Part shown: piece by piece, positions 43,174-44,575 of the stretch | Layout: each line of letters begins with the position of its first letter | How positions within the stretch are numbered: position 1 is the stretch's first letter | NCBI GenBank assembly: GCA_015680685.1 | Contig: MNCI01007621.1 | Location: 1,553,957-1,598,531, forward strand | DNA from: Gnetum montanum | Taxonomy: Eukaryota; Streptophyta; Gnetopsida; Gnetales; Gnetaceae | Length of the DNA stretch: 44,575 nucleotides | Direction: 5' to 3' | Made by a program: the position numbers and the translations under genes | The notes under the pieces: generated by a model | Databases searched by the model: none | Told to the model about the DNA's origin: nothing | What the model saw: only the letters and a program-made list of their open reading frames with translations

Positions 43174-44575
43174 ATATTCCATTAACAAATCAACCTCTGA
43201 TGAGGCTGGTTGACCTAATCTTTAGTCAGTCAACTTTTTGATTAATTTCTACAAATCAAAATTACTTGATTTAGTCATCCTACTTTAACTTGGTTATTTG
43301 AAATTGGATGCTTGATATCAATAGCTCATCTTGGGTAGGTTGACGTATAAGAAAGAAAGTCAATCTTAAAAGTGTGCGTTTCACTATGTTGATTCTCGCT
43401 TCAACTCAAGTTGCTGACCTATCACAAGATTGATTAATCTTAAAAGTATGCATGTTTCCCTAACTCTAAAACTAAGCTGAACTTGAGTCAGTCAACCTTA
43501 AGGAGGATCAATCAATCTTAAGAGTGTAGCATTTTTCTTTTGCCTAAGATTCTCTTGCATTTGGTTTGGTCAACCTTTCTACAAGTCATTTGACCTAACA
43601 TGTGATAATTTTTTTATGCATAACTTGAAGTAATTTTATCATTCCAAATAATAATACATTAATTTGATCAGTAAGATTGTGTTTGATAAATGAATATCAC
43701 TTCATTTTTCTAATAAAACATAAGCATCCCCATCAACAATACCTTGATCTCTATGTCAAGTAAAATATCACTTGAGTTTTGGAAATTTTCAAATATTCAT
43801 GCTCCTGGCAATAAAATGGAGGTAAATATGATTTGGTAATTTTTTAAGGAAAAAATGCTACATATTCAATCATCTTTAGACAATATGTTATAGTTTCAAT
43901 GCACAAGTTTCTTTAAAAGATCATAGCTGAACTCAATTCAAGAGAATTTAAGTGTAAAACTTGAAATGTTTATGCTTATCATTTAAATATTGCAACAAAA
44001 GTTAAGTAATCATAACTTAAGAGGTTCTTGATCCTTAACATAAATGGTTTTGTTAAAATTTGAGGAAAGAGAATACAAAGTTTCTCAACTTGGAATGGCT
44101 AGTTAGATCACACATAAGATGACCATGCATAATGGACATGCATATGGAAGAAAATAGACTTGACTATGCATCCTAAGACATATTAGCTACATGATACTTT
44201 ATAAGAATTATAGAAAAATAAATGATATCCTTTAGATGTTGTTGTAGATACCTAGTATATTTGAGTGAGAGGTGTAGGTACTTTCTTCCTTTCAAAATAT
44301 ACTAGTATACTCATTCTTCAAGATAATGTTATTATGTGTTCATTCAAAGACTAAGCTAATTGTCACCTACCTTAATAGTACATTGAGCTTAGTATATGAG
44401 GTATAGTAACTTGAGTATATATGAGAGGGGAGTTTATAGGACATTCTTTAGACTATTCGTGGGGAGGCTCTAGCTGACCTACTTAGGATAATACTTGTGA
44501 AACTACCTTCTTGTTGTTGTTGTTGCTACAAACACAAAGAGTGAATCACAAATGATTTAAGATGATAATAATACC
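43174..44575 (-). repeat. Distal part of the Copia 5' LTR and unassigned flank
   Basis: After the duplication ATATT, the interrupted Copia LTR should resume on the minus strand. From 43190 to about 43600 the sequence has many copies of GTTGACC, GTCAACC and AATCAATCTTAA-type words. I recall GTCGAC-rich stretches in SIRE/Maximus LTRs, of which these could be decayed forms. I cannot see where the LTR begins. From 43610 to the end the sequence is AT-rich, with no gene, domain or repeat that I recognise. Confidence 0.5.

Overview
The window is repeat-dense nuclear DNA of a plant with a large genome. Plant lineages of LTR retrotransposon (Athila-like, Tat-like, SIRE/Maximus-like), spliceosomal introns and nested insertions all point that way. 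The density and age of the nesting would suit a gymnosperm, but nothing seen decides that. No intact host gene was recognised. One run of N (1127-2102) and four single Ns (424, 19467, 20052, 37436) mark joins of a draft assembly.

Layout. 1-2231: unassigned sequence and a gap. 2232-6246: fragment A, a minus-strand Athila-like Ty3/Gypsy copy (gag to RNase H). 6247-8758: fragment B, the plus-strand 3' end of the same family, ending in an LTR. 8759-12470: a minus-strand SIRE/Maximus-like Ty1/Copia element (integrase, protease, gag, primer-binding site, 5' LTR). Its LTR is split by a 30.7-kb Athila-like element at 12476-43173, with LTRs at both ends, a tRNA-Asp type primer-binding site and a perfect ATATT target duplication. 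That element's protease gene is in turn split by a 17.6-kb Tat-like element at 16328-33913, with 1.5-kb LTRs and target duplication TTGAT/TTGAC. The order of insertion is therefore Copia, then Athila-like, then Tat-like.

The Tat-like element is the most interesting part. On the plus strand it has gag, protease, reverse transcriptase, RNase H, a second (archaeal-type) RNase H and integrase. Protease and reverse transcriptase are about 6 kb apart, and that space holds an antisense gene (26974 to 22225). This gene has a TATA box, an ATG, nine exons, eight introns with GT-AG ends and plant-like sizes, and a terminal stop. The predicted protein is about 1,200 residues, with an acidic repeat block and a coiled coil, and I do not recognise it. 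Seven of the eight junctions keep phase as they stand or after one indel located inside an exon; the eighth needs a one-base slip in a poly-C tract. Arrays of the same tandem repeat lie on both sides of the gene and again after integrase.

The Athila-like element also carries an extra sense gene between integrase and the 3' LTR. It has its own TATA box, a probable 5'-UTR intron ending directly at the ATG, and a second copy of the polypurine-tract sequence upstream. Both elements thus look as if they carried an additional spliced gene with its own promoter.

All coding regions are decayed, mostly by C-to-T and G-to-A changes that create stop codons and remove catalytic residues. The middle of the Tat-like gag is inverted exactly between two single Ns, which is probably an assembly error.
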